A DNA stretch of 53,710 nt. It comes from DAOMFM01 sp035429825 (GTDB taxonomy: Bacteria; Acidobacteriota; Blastocatellia; UBA7656; JADIYM01). Each line of letters starts with the position of its first letter. Within the stretch, counting starts at the first letter, position 1. Under the pieces are notes generated by a model, which saw nothing but the letters and a program-made list of their open reading frames with translations, was not told the origin of the DNA and searched no databases. Below are positions 1-7,150 of this stretch, one piece after another. The position numbers and the translations under genes are program-made. The stretch covers positions 1 through 53,710 of the forward strand of contig JBGAKX010000015.1 of the NCBI GenBank assembly GCA_044224215.1. Reading direction: 5' to 3'.

Positions 1-224
1 ATCAGGCGCTGATGGAGCAGTACCTGAAGGAAGCGGGAAACACGGACGTGACGATCCGCGTGATCCCGCGCGCCGGGCACGACATGGAGACGCGCCGGAC
101 GCTCGAGGGCGGCGACTGGGCGTGGCCCGAGAAGTTCTGGGTGTGGAACCGTCGATCGCCGGTGTTCTACGAGACGATCCTTGCGTGGCTCGAAAAGCGA
201 TTTGCCGCAGATTCACGCAGATAG
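1..224 (+). CDS. alpha/beta hydrolase (C-terminal end, 5' truncated)
   Basis: Only the last ~70 codons are in the window; the reading frame is already open at the left edge. The fragment has the end of an alpha/beta-hydrolase fold: a GHDM motif around bases 76-87, where the catalytic His of dienelactone-hydrolase or prolyl-oligopeptidase-type enzymes sits, then a typical terminal helix (FYETILAWLEKRF). The substrate cannot be told. The stop codon (222-224) lies inside a dispersed CGCAGAT-type palindromic repeat (201-252), which also holds the stop of the convergent next gene, so the last residues (AADSRR) are probably repeat-derived. Confidence 0.7.
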   Translation, partial: QALMEQYLKEAGNTDVTIRVIPRAGHDMETRRTLEGGDWAWPEKFWVWNRRSPVFYETILAWLEKRFAADSRR

Positions 225-252
225 ACGCAAATTTGCGTTAATTCGCGGCAAA
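201..252. repeat. CGCAGAT-family palindromic repeat, copy 1
   Basis: The ends TTTGCCGC (201-208) and GCGGCAAA (245-252) are inverted repeats, with an inner ACGCAAATTTGCGT palindrome. Related copies occur at 21425-21460, 25905-25949, 31836-31877, 35089-35128 and 43228-43269. This copy overlaps the 3' ends of two convergent genes. Confidence 0.75.
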
Positions 253-1209
253 CCGCTTCTCCTTCACCGCGCGGACGGCCGCTTTCGACCGCTCGACGAA
301 CTGCTCGACGTCGGGGTCGCGCGGCAGCGGATCCTCGAGCTTGACGTACTCGTTCGTCGCGCCCGCCACGCGCGCTCCGGCCAGCTCGAGCGTCAGCACG
401 CCGAGCTTCTGCGTCTTGTACCACGAGCACGTGATTCGTTCCGGCGCCGCGAGCCGCGGCTCGGGCACGTCGCCGCCGATCGAGTTCGCGGCGATCCACA
501 CATCCGCCTTGCCGGGCAGCTTCGCCGCGAGCGCATCCACCGCGCCGGGCTGCATGTACGCGAGAACGATCACGACGTCCGATTCGGCCCGCATCGCCGG
601 CAGCACCGACGCGAGCGCTTCCGCAGCGTCCGTCACGCGGAAGCCGCACGACTGCTCGAGCCCGGCGTTCGGCTGCGACACGCCGGTGATCGCCACGCGA
701 ACCGCGCCGGCCGAGCGGACGACGTACCGGGCGGGGGCAGCGAGGTCCGCGCGCGCGGGCACGACGTTTGCCGACACGTACCTGCCGAGCACCGGCTGAG
801 CAGTCACGTTGGCAGGATAGGTGTCGGACGCCATCTTGCGCGCGAGATACGGCGCGTCGACGTCGGTCAGGTTCAACGCGTCGAACCCGGTCGCATCGAG
901 CGCAGCGAGCGCCCAGTCATCTTCGACGATCCAGTCCTCGACCGTGCGGCCCTCGGCATTCACGATCGGCTTCATCGACGCGCCCGCGTCGATTTGCAGC
1001 GTCGGCGTATCGCGGTGTTCGGCCGCAAAACCGCGCGTGTAGCCGATCCGGTAGGGCAGTCCGCCCAGCCGCGGATTGCCCATGCAACCGCAGCCGTCGA
1101 GGCTGCCGAGCACTTCGGAGCCGTAGAAGACCACCACGCGCGGATCCGGCGCGCGCCCGCCACACGCTGCGAGAAAAGCCATCAGAACGACGAGGAGAAC
1201 TCTCGGCAC
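238..1209 (-). CDS. UshA-like metallophosphatase lipoprotein
   Basis: This 323-aa protein starts at a GTG that gives a lipoprotein signal (VPRVLLVVLMAFLAAC, lipobox LAAC). The body resembles the 5'-nucleotidase/UshA calcineurin-like family seen in Acidobacteria, with the characteristic GCGCMGNPRLGG stretch, where UshA relatives of this clade carry a CGC-x-P-x-GG motif, followed by ALNLTDVD and GVSQPNAG segments. It is probably anchored on the periplasmic face; the substrate is unknown. Classical metal-binding D-x-H at the N-terminus is not obvious (YGSEV instead), so catalytic activity is doubtful. It is divergent from corA, with 57 bp between starts. Longer upstream reading in this frame is antisense to corA and was rejected. 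Confidence 0.75.
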   Translation of the reverse strand: MPRVLLVVLMAFLAACGGRAPDPRVVVFYGSEVLGSLDGCGCMGNPRLGGLPYRIGYTRGFAAEHRDTPTLQIDAGASMKPIVNAEGRTVEDWIVEDDWALAALDATGFDALNLTDVDAPYLARKMASDTYPANVTAQPVLGRYVSANVVPARADLAAPARYVVRSAGAVRVAITGVSQPNAGLEQSCGFRVTDAAEALASVLPAMRAESDVVIVLAYMQPGAVDALAAKLPGKADVWIAANSIGGDVPEPRLAAPERITCSWYKTQKLGVLTLELAGARVAGATNEYVKLEDPLPRDPDVEQFVERSKAAVRAVKEKRFAAN

Positions 1210-1252
1210 GGACTCTTCAATACACGATTCGTGCCGTGAAAGGATACTGTTG

Positions 1253-1258
1253 TATTCT
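1253..1258 (+). promoter_or_regulatory. -10-like TANNNT box, possible leaderless start of corA
   Basis: TATTCT lies 8 nt before the corA ATG and no Shine-Dalgarno sequence is visible. This geometry would place transcription initiation at or next to the start codon. Confidence 0.4.
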
Positions 1259-1266
1259 CCATCGTC

Positions 1267-2319
1267 ATGCACCCTCAGGAACACGATCACGCCGTCCTCG
1301 ATCCGTCCGTCACCATCCACGGAGTCAGCTTCAACCCTGTCGAACGGACGACGCGCGTGTTCGACGCGGACGGCTTTGACCGCGAGCTGCAGGACGACTC
1401 CGTATTCTCGTGGATCGACATCGAGGCGCCCGACATCAAGGCGCTCAACAACGTCCTCAAGTGTGTCGACATCGACCTGGTTCTGGTCGGCAATTTCGAT
1501 CGCCCCGAGGTGCTGCCGCGCATCGTCGAGCACAAGGACTGTCTGGCGTTCTACCTGTACCACATCGTCAATCCGGACAATCACCTCGACACGTCGCACG
1601 AGCTCACCGAGATGGAATTCTCGCGGATGATCATGGTGCTCGGTACCGACTTCATCATCACGTACCACCGGCGGCCCCTCGCGACCGTCGAATTCGTGAA
1701 GGATCGGTGCATCGACGACTTCCACGTTGCCGGCAAGACCCCGAACTTCATCGCATTCCTGTTCCTGCACCGGTGCGTCTATGACTACGCACACCTGAAC
1801 CTCGCGAACGACAACTACATCGACAAGCTCGAGGAGGCGGTCTACGCGGGCGACCGCGACCGGCTGAAGGCCGGCGTCACCGTGGCGGGCGCGAACATCC
1901 TGACGCTCAAGCGGCTCACGAACAGCATGTCGATCGTGCTGATGATGCTTGGAACCAAGCGAAGCAGGTACGTGAGCGACGACTCGCGCGTCGCGTTCAA
2001 CGAGATGCTCGGGACGACGATCTCGGTGCGGTCGTCGATCGATTCGTCGCGCGACATGCTCGACGGCGTCGTCAGCAATATCCAGACGCTCGCCGCAAAC
2101 CGCACGAACGAGATCGTGCGCGTCCTGACGGTCGTGTCGTCGATCCTGCTGCCGCTCACGTTCATTGCGGGCGTCTACGGCATGAACTTTGACAACATGC
2201 CCGAGCTCAAGACCGAGAACGGGTATTTTGTTGTCGTCGGCTTGATGCTGACGATCGCCGTCGTTCTGCTTGCGTGGTTCTACCGGCTCGGCTGGATCGG
2301 TCCAAAGTCGCAGGACTGA
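1267..2319 (+). CDS. corA: CorA-type magnesium/cobalt transporter
   Basis: This 350-aa protein is a normal length for CorA (2-TM-GxN family), which forms pentameric Mg2+/Co2+ channels in the inner membrane. The signature YGMNF is present (G305-M306-N307) at the end of the first C-terminal transmembrane helix (ILLPLTFIAGVYGMNF), followed by a second helix (YFVVVGLMLTIAVVLLAWFYRLGWI). The N-terminal ~250 residues form the acidic cytoplasmic funnel domain. The ATG at 1267 has no clear ribosome site but has a -10-like box 8 nt upstream. It is divergent from the lipoprotein gene and followed 46 bp later by a same-strand gene. Confidence 0.93.
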   Translation: MHPQEHDHAVLDPSVTIHGVSFNPVERTTRVFDADGFDRELQDDSVFSWIDIEAPDIKALNNVLKCVDIDLVLVGNFDRPEVLPRIVEHKDCLAFYLYHIVNPDNHLDTSHELTEMEFSRMIMVLGTDFIITYHRRPLATVEFVKDRCIDDFHVAGKTPNFIAFLFLHRCVYDYAHLNLANDNYIDKLEEAVYAGDRDRLKAGVTVAGANILTLKRLTNSMSIVLMMLGTKRSRYVSDDSRVAFNEMLGTTISVRSSIDSSRDMLDGVVSNIQTLAANRTNEIVRVLTVVSSILLPLTFIAGVYGMNFDNMPELKTENGYFVVVGLMLTIAVVLLAWFYRLGWIGPKSQD

Positions 2320-2351
2320 CGGGACACACCGTCCGCGGGCGCGCGCGACCC

Positions 2352-2357
2352 TATAAT
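2352..2357 (+). promoter_or_regulatory. TATAAT -10 box next to the start codon (possible leaderless mRNA)
   Basis: A perfect TATAAT is followed by 8 nt and then the ATG at 2366; no Shine-Dalgarno lies between. No good -35 hexamer was seen at 17 nt. If used, the transcript would begin at about the ATG. Confidence 0.5.
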
Positions 2358-2365
2358 CATGCGCG

Positions 2366-3850
2366 ATGGCGCGCATGGTCTCTCGCAGCCGGTCCCGCGT
2401 GTTCTCCGTCACGATGGAGGACGGCGAGGTGCGGTACCGGGTCGCCGACGGACTGACCGACGGCGACGCTGACGAATGCACCGCCGGTGAGGTACTCGCG
2501 GAGCTCCACCGGTCGTGGACGCGGCGCGAAACAGCGCCGTGGGTCCCGCTTGCCGGCGTCGTCGTCGTGTATCTCGTCTTTGTCGGAGCGCTGGCGATGC
2601 GGGCGTCGACGCTGCTGCTCGTCGCGGCGTCACTCGCGTCCGTAGCGTGTGTCGCGGGGGCCTACGCGCTCGCGCGACGTGCGGACGCGCGGACGGGCTC
2701 GGCGCGCGTGACCTACACGCTCGACGAAGCGGCGGCCGAGCGGTTCGGTCGCCTGCAAAACGGGCTCCGCCGTCTGGCCGCGTGCAGTTTCGTGTGGCAC
2801 GTGCCTCCGGAGGGGCGCACCACTGACACGCGGCGAAAGCTCGGCGCGCACCACTTCCTGCGCCGCTACCGCATCCGTCCGGCGCTCGCCCGTCCCGCGC
2901 GTCTGCGGTCAAACCTGCGCGTTCCAACGCTCTATGGCGAGCGGCGCAAGTTCTTCTTCTTCCCCGACCGCGTCCTCGTGTACGAGGAGTCCGCGGTGAC
3001 GGCGATCCCCTACGACATCCTCGGGATGCACGCGATCGCGACGCTGTGCGTCGAGGACGAGCACGTTCCGACCGATGCGCCGGTGGTCGACACGACGTGG
3101 CTGCACGTGCTGCCTGACGGGTCGCCAGATCCGTCGTTCGTCGACAACCGTCGGTATCCGATCGTGCTCTACGCCGAGGTCGAATTCGCCGGACCGGGCG
3201 GCGTCCGCGAGCTGTTTCTGTGTTCGCAGCCCGACGGCGCGGACGCGTTCGTGGCGGCGGTGTCGGGCATCTTTTCCGTGGGCGATCGCTCGCGCGATTC
3301 GTCGGACAGCGGCGGCAACGCCAGCCCGGAGGACGTCCCGTCGGCCGAGACCGAAGCCGACGTGCTCTATGACGACGCGCTCTGCGCCATCGTGCGCGCT
3401 GGAGGCGCGACGGTCGAGCGTGTCGCCGGCGACCTCGGGATCGAATACAGCGCTGCGGCGATGCTGCTCGGAAGGATGGAGATCGACGGATACGTCGGTC
3501 CCGCGTACCGCAACAAGCCGCGCGTCGTGAATCGCGCAGCCGTTCGCTATGTCGAGCTTGTCTTCGGACCGGATTCCAACGGCGATGCCGCGAACCGCGA
3601 GCGCCGCCGGGACGCGCGAGCGCGCCACCGGGCTGAGGCGCGCGCAAAGCCCGTGAGCCGCATGCCGCACGAGGTGCTGGGAATCGATGCGAGCGCGTCG
3701 CGCGCCGAGATCGCCGAGGCGTTCCGCGACATGGCGATGATGTATCATCCGGACAAGGTGGCAAGTCTCGCTCCGGAGTTCCGCGACCTGGCGGAACGAC
3801 GGATGAAGGAGATCAGCGCGGCCTACACCGAATTGATGAAATCGCGGTAA
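2366..3850 (+). CDS. membrane protein with FtsK-gamma-like winged helix and C-terminal J domain
   Basis: 494 aa. Two hydrophobic helices lie near residues 58-105 (VPLAGVVVVYLVFVGAL and LLLVAASLASVACVAGAYAL). A ~220-residue cytoplasmic region of no recognised family follows. Next is a segment at ~330-375 (ALCAIVRAGGATVERVAGDL, then IEYSAAAMLLGRMEIDGYVGP) that looks like the FtsK gamma DNA-binding winged helix, then a C-terminal J domain (~430-494) with the HPDK tripeptide starting at 461. J domains recruit and stimulate DnaK (Hsp70). The combination of membrane anchor, winged helix and J domain is unusual; its role is unknown. ATG 2366 is chosen because of the TATAAT 8 nt upstream; ATG 2414 is an alternative. 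Confidence 0.8.
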   Translation: MARMVSRSRSRVFSVTMEDGEVRYRVADGLTDGDADECTAGEVLAELHRSWTRRETAPWVPLAGVVVVYLVFVGALAMRASTLLLVAASLASVACVAGAYALARRADARTGSARVTYTLDEAAAERFGRLQNGLRRLAACSFVWHVPPEGRTTDTRRKLGAHHFLRRYRIRPALARPARLRSNLRVPTLYGERRKFFFFPDRVLVYEESAVTAIPYDILGMHAIATLCVEDEHVPTDAPVVDTTWLHVLPDGSPDPSFVDNRRYPIVLYAEVEFAGPGGVRELFLCSQPDGADAFVAAVSGIFSVGDRSRDSSDSGGNASPEDVPSAETEADVLYDDALCAIVRAGGATVERVAGDLGIEYSAAAMLLGRMEIDGYVGPAYRNKPRVVNRAAVRYVELVFGPDSNGDAANRERRRDARARHRAEARAKPVSRMPHEVLGIDASASRAEIAEAFRDMAMMYHPDKVASLAPEFRDLAERRMKEISAAYTELMKSR

Positions 3851-3861
3851 GACCAGCAATT

Positions 3862-4611
3862 ATGGCCAGTTACGACGAGCTCGTCCCCCGATACCGGCTC
3901 TTCATGCTGACGTATCCGTACAGCCGGTTCCGGGTGCGCGACAACCCGGTGGCGACGCTTGCCGTCGGGCTTGACCAGGCACGGGTGGCGCTCGTCACGA
4001 CGGGCGGTCTGCTTCCGCGCGGCGCGTCGGCGTTCGACCGAACGGTGAATGGCGGGGACGTGTCGTTCCGCGAGATCGGCGTCGACGCCGACGTTCGCGA
4101 ACTGATCGAGGACCACAAGAGCGACGCGTTCGACCACGCGGGAGTCGCGGCGGACCGCAACCTCGTGTTTCCGCTCGACCGCTTTCGCGAGCTGCGCGAC
4201 GAGAAGCGGATCGGGTCGCTCAACGACCGCCACCTGAGTTTCATGGGGTCGATCATCGATCCGCGGCGGCTGATCGACGAAACGGCGCCTGCCGCGGCCC
4301 GCGTGCTGAAGGCCGACGGCGTCGACGCCGTCTTTCTGACGCCCGTCTGACCGATGTGCAACCAGACCGTCGGTCTGGTGCAGGCAGCGATCGAGCGCGA
4401 GGGGATCGCCACGGTCTCGGTGTCGCTGGCCGAGCGCGTCACGCGGAGCATCAAGCCGCCTCGCGCGCTGCTCGTTCCGTACCGGTTCGGGTATCCGCTC
4501 GGCGAGCCCGACAACCCGGGCCTTCAGCGCCGCGTCATCTCCGCGGCGCTGGCGCTGCTCGATCGCACGGACGTTCCGGTGATCGAGCCGTTCGAACCCG
4601 TCGGAACGTGA
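3862..4611 (+). CDS. GrdB-family selenoprotein (UGA at 4348-4350 read as selenocysteine)
   Basis: Two adjacent open frames (3862-4350 and 4354-4611) are in the same frame, separated only by a TGA. Read through, they give one 249-aa protein of the glycine/sarcosine/betaine/D-proline reductase selenoprotein-B family. The N-terminal half has RVALVTTGGLLPRG, then DRNLVFPLDRFREL and LSFMGSI. The redox site is VFLTPV-U-PMCNQTVGL, a UxxC motif with Sec163 and Cys166, where many homologues have CxxC (known from the family). The C-terminal half (PPRALLVPYRFGYPLGEP) matches the family's end. A hairpin typical of a bacterial SECIS follows the UGA. The gene lies 11 bp after the J-domain gene, so it is probably co-transcribed. 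Physiological substrate unknown; probably a thiol/selenol reductase. A call as two separate genes would be an annotation error. Confidence 0.88.
4351..4385 (+). promoter_or_regulatory. bacterial SECIS-like hairpin
   Basis: Directly after the TGA, ACCAGACC (4361-4368) pairs perfectly with GGTCTGGT (4372-4379), an 8-bp stem closing the loop GUC (4369-4371). The loop G is 19 nt after the UGA. Bacterial SECIS elements are known to place a small apical loop, with a G in its first two positions, about 16-37 nt after the UGA; this fits. The hairpin lies within the coding sequence and would bind SelB. Confidence 0.8.
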
Positions 4612-4630
4612 GCGAGGCTGCCGGCCTCGT

Positions 4631-5323
4631 CTACTTCACATTCGTGAACGCCGTCTTTGGACCGCCGCAGATCGCGCACGCGTCAAAGTCGAGCGCCGTC
4701 ACGGTGTTTCCGCACGTCGGACAGACATAGAACGTCTTTGTGCCTGCTCGCCACGTCTGCAGGTGCTTGAACGCGTCGAGATACAGCGTCTGATGGGCAA
4801 GCTCGGTCTTGCACGCATAGTTGAACGACGTCGCGGCGTCCTCGAGCCTGGCCTTCTTGGCGCGTGCAATGTACTGCGGATACGTCGTGTCGCGCTCGTA
4901 CGTCTCGCCGCCAATCGCGGTTCGCAGATTGGTCGCCGTGTCGAGCACCGCAATCGGCTTGGGCTCCGACGTCGGCTCCACGTTCAGCGCGCGCAACGCG
5001 CGAGCGTGGTTCTCTGCGTGAATCGACTCGGCGCGCGCAGCGGCCCGGAACAGGCTCGCGACCTGGTGGTAGCCCTGTTGGTCGGCCTTTTTCGCAAACT
5101 CGGTGTAATAGGTGACCGTGTTCGACTCGGTGTCAAACGCCGCCTGCAGGTTGACGATCGTCGCGGTGATCGCGCCTTCGTTCGATGCCGGCTTCGTCAC
5201 GGGTGCGGTCGACGTGCTGCCTGTAGTGCACGCCGTCGAGAAGGCGACCGCAAGACCGATCGCTATGGTCGCGACCAGTTTGCGACCGGTTTTCATCCCG
5301 TCTCGCTCTTTGGTGAGTCTCAT
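4631..5323 (-). CDS. rubrerythrin-like lipoprotein
   Basis: 230 aa. The start ATG at 5323 is fixed by an excellent Shine-Dalgarno (AAGGAGG, 8 nt spacing); a longer in-frame extension has no such site. The N-terminus is a lipoprotein signal ending in FSTAC. Next comes a ferritin-like four-helix domain with ExxH-type iron ligands (AESIHAENH, TELAHQTL), then a C-terminal rubredoxin-like zinc/iron ribbon (CPTCGN and CAICGG). Rubrerythrins reduce peroxide using a di-iron site; export as a lipoprotein would place this one in the periplasm, which is less usual. A sigma-54 promoter match lies 56-71 bp upstream of the start, and the divergent genes encode a histidine kinase and a sigma-54 activator. 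Confidence 0.85.
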   Translation of the reverse strand: MRLTKERDGMKTGRKLVATIAIGLAVAFSTACTTGSTSTAPVTKPASNEGAITATIVNLQAAFDTESNTVTYYTEFAKKADQQGYHQVASLFRAAARAESIHAENHARALRALNVEPTSEPKPIAVLDTATNLRTAIGGETYERDTTYPQYIARAKKARLEDAATSFNYACKTELAHQTLYLDAFKHLQTWRAGTKTFYVCPTCGNTVTALDFDACAICGGPKTAFTNVK

Positions 5324-5378
5324 GATGACTTCCTCCTTGGCGCGTCCTGCCTCGGACGCGCGGTAGAGTGAAGAGGAG

Positions 5379-5394
5379 TGCAAGAGCCGTGCCT
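5379..5394 (-). promoter_or_regulatory. sigma-54 promoter match before rubrerythrin gene
   Basis: On the minus strand the sequence reads AGGCACGGCTCTTGCA. It matches the sigma-54 consensus TGGCACG-N4-TTGCA at every position but the first, with the required GG and GC dinucleotides at correct spacing. It would start transcription near 5368, giving a ~45-nt leader ending in the strong ribosome site. Confidence 0.72.
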
Positions 5395-5624
5395 GTGGCG
5401 AGACGATTCGTTAGTTATTGAAAACAGTCGACTTGTGTTGATTGCGGGGCATGGGAATCCGCACGTGGGAGTGGATAGTTGCGCACTTGTGACGCAGAGC
5501 CGATCCCGCCAGGGATCGGGGGATCCTTGCGGTGCGCTCCGCGTCAGGCTCCCCCGATCGCGATCCGACCAGCGGCGAACCAGCGGCGATTTCGTCGTTG
5601 GCTTTCCTCGCCGCCTTCGATGCA
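5395..5624. other. intergenic region between divergent sigma-54 promoters (candidate enhancer sites)
   Basis: No gene is supported here. It holds a perfect 8-bp inverted repeat CCGATCCC-gcca-GGGATCGG (5500-5519) and a looser dyad TGCG...CGCA (5480-5496). Either could be an upstream activator site for the NtrC-type regulator encoded next door, since such sites usually lie 80-200 bp from the promoter. Small frames crossing it have no family resemblance. Confidence 0.4.
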
Positions 5625-5640
5625 CGGCACCGAACTTGCG
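5625..5640 (+). promoter_or_regulatory. sigma-54 promoter match before the two-component genes
   Basis: CGGCACCGAACTTGCG keeps GGCAC and TTGC with exact GG-N10-GC spacing. It would start transcription near 5651, upstream of the histidine kinase, and suggests autoregulation by the encoded activator. Confidence 0.65.
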
Positions 5641-5815
5641 ATGACATGGCGATGCACATGTCGTTTCAAGGTGTAAGTCATTCGTGTGGAGTGGCTTCGC
5701 GAATTCGTAGCGGCGAAGCAGGCAGTACGAATGGCGGATCTTTCCGCATTCGTGAGTGACGCTGCAGAGTTCTCCCAAGCAACGATGGTCCATGTTGAGA
5801 ACAAGAGGAGACCTG

Positions 5816-7141
5816 TTGGACTCTCAGGGAAAAACTCAAATTCTCGTGAGTCAGTGGGAAGATGAAACACTCTCCGCGCTCGTCACGCGTGAGTCCCGGT
5901 TCATAGGACTAAACCTGATAGTGCTGCTGGCACTCTTCGTAACGCACCTGGGGATAATGCCGTTGCAGGTCACGCCCCCGTCCATATTGGTGTTCGTGTT
6001 GCTCAGTCGAGTTGTCATGCTCGTTGCGGAACTGTGGTGGGTTCGCACAAGGCGCAGTGACAAAGACGTTCAGGCGATCCGAACGTACGCGAATGCATCG
6101 CTTCTGTTCACGATTGCATTCGCGTTTGCCGTATCCGTGATCGAAGGCACCGAGGACTCGCATTACTCGGTCCTGATGGTGACACCCGTCATTGCCGCCG
6201 CGTTCAGGTTCTCGTTGGTTTCGACATTGGTCGTTGCCGGGATGGCGTCTGTGTTCACGATAATGCAGGTGTGGCTGTACGAGCGGCTGCATCCACCGGT
6301 CCGCATCAGCGAGTTCTTTGAGGCCGCTACGGTTGCGTTGATCTTTCTTCTTGTAAGCGTGGTCGTCTGGGAACTTGTTGACCAGCTGCGAAGGGAATCG
6401 AGCCGGCTACGATCGAGTTTCGTTGAGTTGGCGACCGCGCGCGATCGGCTCGCCGATGAGAAGAAGCTCGCCGCGATCGGAAGGCTTTCGAGCGCAATCG
6501 CTCACGAAATCAGAAACCCTGTGGCCATGATTTCAAGCTCGCTTGCGACGGCGAACCGCGCATGCGCGCCGGGTGCGGTTCGCGATGAAATGCTGTCGAT
6601 CGCCGCGACTGAGGCAGCACGACTCGAGCAAATGACCACAGATTTCCTATCCTATGCTCGCGCGAAGCCGCCCGACCGCAAACCGGCTGACCTGCCCACA
6701 GTGCTTGGATACGTCGCCGACCTCGCGAAGTCCCGTGCAGCCGAGCACGGCATTACATTCGAGGTCGAGTGCCCGTGCGACACGATCGTTTGGGTTGATC
6801 AGTTCCAGATCCACCAGGCGCTGTTGAACCTGATTACAAACGCAATCGACGCTACGCCTTCGGGTGGACTCGTGCGATTTGGTTGTCGAGCGAGGAACGA
6901 CAACCGCATAGAAGTCTCGGTGGAGAACTCGGGAGAAGCGATCGCACCCGTGGATGCTGAACGCGTATTCGAACCCTTCTACACGACGAAGGCATCCGGT
7001 ACCGGTCTGGGCCTCGGGATTGCACGCAACATCGCACTCGCGCACGGCGGGGACCTTGCGCTGACGCGAAACGACCCGGGCCACGTCACGTTTGCATTCG
7101 TGCTTCCACTGGGCGACGGTGCGCCCTCGACGGCAAAGTGA
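5816..7141 (+). CDS. membrane sensor histidine kinase (NtrB/AtoS-like)
   Basis: 441 aa from the TTG at 5816, chosen because AGAGGAG lies 5 nt before it; an in-frame GTG at 5756 (461 aa) and ATG at 5792 are alternatives. The N-terminal ~190 residues carry about five or six transmembrane helices with no extracellular sensor domain, so the signal may be sensed in or at the membrane. A short coiled linker (SSFVELATARDRLADEKKLA) leads to the HisKA domain with phospho-acceptor His230 (IAHEIRNPVAMI), then a HATPase_c domain with N, G1 and G2 motifs (NLITNAIDATP, KASGTGLGLGIA). It is followed 9 bp later by the partner regulator gene. It should phosphorylate that NtrC-type protein. Confidence 0.88.
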   Translation: MDSQGKTQILVSQWEDETLSALVTRESRFIGLNLIVLLALFVTHLGIMPLQVTPPSILVFVLLSRVVMLVAELWWVRTRRSDKDVQAIRTYANASLLFTIAFAFAVSVIEGTEDSHYSVLMVTPVIAAAFRFSLVSTLVVAGMASVFTIMQVWLYERLHPPVRISEFFEAATVALIFLLVSVVVWELVDQLRRESSRLRSSFVELATARDRLADEKKLAAIGRLSSAIAHEIRNPVAMISSSLATANRACAPGAVRDEMLSIAATEAARLEQMTTDFLSYARAKPPDRKPADLPTVLGYVADLAKSRAAEHGITFEVECPCDTIVWVDQFQIHQALLNLITNAIDATPSGGLVRFGCRARNDNRIEVSVENSGEAIAPVDAERVFEPFYTTKASGTGLGLGIARNIALAHGGDLALTRNDPGHVTFAFVLPLGDGAPSTAK

Positions 7142-7150
7142 CGAAGGACC

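Noticed and set aside
1210..2481. Long minus-strand extension of the UshA-like frame across corA
   Set aside because: It is antisense to a clear CorA gene and its composition (charged, low hydrophobic order) is that of a shadow frame in GC-rich DNA.
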